Shown piece after piece: positions 5,680 through 7,560 of a stretch of 7,560 nucleotides of DNA (positions are counted from its first letter, which is position 1; each line of letters starts with the position of its first letter). The translations under genes were made by a program, and so were the position numbers. Where the stretch lies: assembly GCA_913052545.1 (NCBI GenBank), contig CAJXEF010000102.1, positions 1 to 7,560 on the forward strand, given 5' to 3'. Under the pieces are notes generated by a model. That model had not been told where the DNA came from and did no database searches. It was given only the letters and a program-made list of their open reading frames with translations. The DNA is from an uncultured Chloroflexota bacterium. Lineage in GTDB: Bacteria; Chloroflexota; Dehalococcoidia; UBA3495.

Positions 5680-6800
5680 TAATATTCCTCAAGTATTTTC
5701 AAAGATCGGTCAGTAGCCCAAGCATCGGCCTCAAGAATTTCTGAAACCTCAGTTCCGCTACCCGGTAGGTGTTCATTTATAACACGTTCCATTAAATGTG
5801 GTATATCTGTAAAAGCTAGCTTACCTGTTAAAAAAGCATTAACAGCCACTTCATCCGCCGAGCTCAGTATTGTCGGGAAAGTGCCCCCTTGTTTGGCAGT
5901 ATGTAGAGCCAGTTCAAAACAAGGGTAGCGATTTGAGTTTAAAGGCTTCAGGTCAAAGCAATGGCTAATATTGGTGTCTAGTTTAGGTATCAGAAGATTA
6001 GATGGTCGGTCGGGATAAAATAGCGCATATTGTATAGGTAGCCTCATATCTGGAGGTCCTAGTTGAGCCTTAACCGATCCATCTTGGAATTCCACCATAG
6101 AATGGATTGTACTTTGTGGGTGAATCATTACTTCTATAGAATCCCATTCAACATCAAATAACCAGTGGGATTCTATTACCTCAAAAGCTTTATTCATCAA
6201 GGTGGCAGAGTCGATGGTGATTTTGTCTCCCATGGCCCACGTGGGATGTTTAAGAGCTTGGGATGGTGTGACTTGGTCCAGCTTGCTTTCGTCCCATTCT
6301 CTAAAGGGGCCGCCCGATGCAGTAATTATTAGCCGTCTTATTTCAGTGTCTTCTCCCTGAAGACACTGCCAAATAGCGCTCGGTTCACTGTCTACAGGAA
6401 GTATCTGCCCTCCATATTGAGATTCATAGGCTTTGATTATATGTCCTGCCATAACTATGGGCTCTTTGTTAGACAGAGCCACCGACTTGCCTTCTTTAAG
6501 AGCTTTGAGAGTCGGGATTAATCCGACGGATCCTGTAGTCGCAACTACGACCATATCAACTTCAGGAATTCCTGCCATATCTGATAAAGAAGTAAAAGTT
6601 ACATTAGATATTGGAGAATCTAAATGTGTTAGCGACGAGATATGTTTGGGTTTAAATTCTCGGATTTGTTGGCTTAGCAACGTGGTATTGTGGCCTGCTG
6701 CTAAACCTATAACTTCAAATTCATCAGGAAAGGCTCTAACTATGTCTAGGGTTTGACGCCCTATGGAACCGGTCGATCCTAATATGACTATCTTTTTCAT
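5676..6800 (-). CDS. dxr: 1-deoxy-D-xylulose 5-phosphate reductoisomerase
   Basis: Dxr (IspC) turns DXP into 2-C-methylerythritol 4-phosphate with NADPH and a divalent metal, the first committed MEP step and the target of fosmidomycin. The 374-aa length is normal to slightly short. The NADPH site is G8-S-T-G-S-I-G14 at the N-terminus. Metal ligands are D137, E139 and E207 (in N203-K-A-F-E). S162-G-G-P-F-R-E, H185-P-x-W-x-M-G and H227-P-Q-S-x-I-H233 complete the active site. One departure stands out: the motif V-D-S-E-H is V-D-S-E-P here (P140), and the nearby N-K-E-(S/A/T)-L-V reads N-K-E-P-I-V. The start is ATG 6800, nine bases after the cdsA stop and without a clear Shine-Dalgarno sequence, so translation is probably coupled to cdsA. 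The stop overlaps the rseP start. Confidence 0.96.
   Translation of the reverse strand: MKKIVILGSTGSIGRQTLDIVRAFPDEFEVIGLAAGHNTTLLSQQIREFKPKHISSLTHLDSPISNVTFTSLSDMAGIPEVDMVVVATTGSVGLIPTLKALKEGKSVALSNKEPIVMAGHIIKAYESQYGGQILPVDSEPSAIWQCLQGEDTEIRRLIITASGGPFREWDESKLDQVTPSQALKHPTWAMGDKITIDSATLMNKAFEVIESHWLFDVEWDSIEVMIHPQSTIHSMVEFQDGSVKAQLGPPDMRLPIQYALFYPDRPSNLLIPKLDTNISHCFDLKPLNSNRYPCFELALHTAKQGGTFPTILSSADEVAVNAFLTGKLAFTDIPHLMERVINEHLPGSGTEVSEILEADAWATDRSLKILEEYY
6136..6176. repeat. perfect 11-bp inverted repeat inside dxr
   Basis: ATAGAATCCCA (6136-6146) and TGGGATTCTAT (6166-6176) are exact reverse complements with 19 bases between them. They lie in the codons for residues of about 208-222, including I-E-S-H-W and W-D-S-I-E. 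The two arms partly reflect similar codons for recurring I/E/S/W residues, so coding constraint may explain some of it. Confidence 0.55.
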
Positions 6801-6809
6801 TGATGTGTT

Positions 6810-7560
6810 TTAATAATGAATTATGGTGAAAGCAAAGTAATATACAAATGGTATGGTCAATAATGTGCTGTCTAATCTATCCAGCATACCACCATGTCCA
6901 GGGAGTATGGCTCCCGTATCCTTTAGTCCATATATCCGTTTCAATTTTGATTCAAATAGATCTCCAGTGGGTGCCATTATCCCTACTGTAGCACTGATAA
7001 GAAGCACTTGCCAGTAAATGATTCCGGAGAAAAAAAATTCCTTTAGGGAAATTGCCGCAATTATAACTAGTATAAATCCACCTATAGTACCTTCCCAGGT
7101 TTTGTTGGGACTCAATTTGGGGGCAAATGAGTGTTTACCTATAAATCTTCCCACTAGATATGCGCCAGTGTCGCTCGAAAAAATCATTATGACGGCGAAT
7201 AATATCCAGTCTCGACCCCAGCTATCTTCTGATCCTAAATTCCTGAGTGCTAGCGCATGGGACAAACAAAAACCTATATATATAGACCCTAAGGATGTGG
7301 TAAGCCATGTTCGATAAATGGTAATTCGATCGCAGAATATAATTGTCCACAGGCCTGTTAAGAACATTCCGACGATAACTGTTACGAGTGACATGATCAA
7401 AAACTGGGTTAGTCCAACGGAGCATAGACCGGCTATTAGAAACGAAATTGTCCAAATTATTCCTAAGAGCCGTGGGGTCTGACGAGCACCTTTTGAGGTC
7501 ATTCTTTGAAATTCAACGACTGCGACCGATGCGCAAACGGTCAGAAGGGAGAAAAACCAA
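6810..7560 (-). CDS. cdsA: phosphatidate cytidylyltransferase (N-terminus outside window)
   Basis: CdsA makes CDP-diacylglycerol from phosphatidic acid and CTP in the membrane, the branch point to bacterial phospholipids. The frame continues upstream of the ATG at 7502 to the window edge, and the extra residues (W-F-F-S-L-L then V-A-V-V-E-F-Q-R-M) match the hydrophobic stretch ending in E-F that CdsA proteins have near their N-terminus. I therefore treat the gene as partial and not as starting at 7502. Several membrane helices are visible. S-D-T-G-A-Y-x-x-G-R and the K-L-S-P-N-K-T-W-E-G segment are intact. The family signature S-K-L-K-R-x4-K-D-T-G-x-x-L-P-G-H-G-G-x-x-D-R-x-D lies close to the C-terminus. 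The stop is nine bases before dxr, and the missing start is probably within about 25 codons of 7560. Confidence 0.95.
   Translation of the reverse strand, partial: WFFSLLTVCASVAVVEFQRMTSKGARQTPRLLGIIWTISFLIAGLCSVGLTQFLIMSLVTVIVGMFLTGLWTIIFCDRITIYRTWLTTSLGSIYIGFCLSHALALRNLGSEDSWGRDWILFAVIMIFSSDTGAYLVGRFIGKHSFAPKLSPNKTWEGTIGGFILVIIAAISLKEFFFSGIIYWQVLLISATVGIMAPTGDLFESKLKRIYGLKDTGAILPGHGGMLDRLDSTLLTIPFVYYFAFTIIHY

Noticed and set aside
6236..6245. Palindrome CCCACGTGGG as a possible operator
   Set aside because: It encodes the invariant H-P-T-W-A-M-G segment of Dxr, so protein constraint explains it.
7274..7285. CTATATATATAG palindrome
   Set aside because: A simple alternating AT run within a hydrophobic cdsA segment (S-I-Y-I-G); short palindromes of this kind are expected by chance.
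6810..7502. Complete 230-aa CdsA starting at ATG 7502
   Set aside because: The frame stays open to the window edge and upstream residues match the CdsA N-terminal hydrophobic segment ending in E-F, so the true start is outside.

Overview
This window looks like a chromosomal segment of a free-living, moderately AT-rich bacterium. It holds a five-gene housekeeping operon on the minus strand (positions 7560 down to 1382) and a shorter plus-strand stretch (1-1292). The operon, in transcription order, is cdsA (5' end outside the window), dxr, rseP, ispG, proS. This is a widely conserved bacterial gene order, often preceded by frr and uppS, which may lie beyond 7560. The MEP (non-mevalonate) isoprenoid genes, the IspG style ('GVNFGSLPPVG', 'LKAFDVPTT'-like segments) and a DUF3467-like protein next door suggest Chloroflexota (Dehalococcoidia/SAR202-like). 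That lineage call is from memory of family features and is only moderately certain.

Positions 1-297 hold the last 98 codons of a major facilitator superfamily transporter. Positions 298-426 are intergenic, with a plausible -10 box and possible competing leader hairpins. Positions 427-807 and 804-1292 are two small genes overlapping by ATGA: a DUF3467-like protein and an unrecognised 162-aa protein with a faintly HicB-like central stretch. Positions 1293-1381 are a short gap between convergent genes with no convincing terminator.

The operon joins membrane-lipid and isoprenoid supply to translation. CdsA makes CDP-diacylglycerol. Dxr and IspG catalyse the first committed step and the penultimate step of the MEP pathway. 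RseP is an intramembrane site-2 protease, and ProS charges tRNA-Pro. The genes are tightly packed, with junctions of 9 bp, a 4-bp overlap, about 66 bp (15 bp with the longer ispG start) and 29 bp or more. Three of the four visible starts are non-ATG (TTG for rseP and proS, GTG for ispG).

I see no CRISPR array, mobile element, tRNA or rRNA. The points most worth a second look are an insertion of about 83 residues in the RseP loop after the first transmembrane helix, a Pro in place of the usual active-site His next to the metal ligands of Dxr, a perfect 12-bp inverted repeat with a 3-nt spacer inside rseP, a mini-ORF with a strong ribosome binding site at the rseP/ispG junction, and the uncharacterised plus-strand gene pair.
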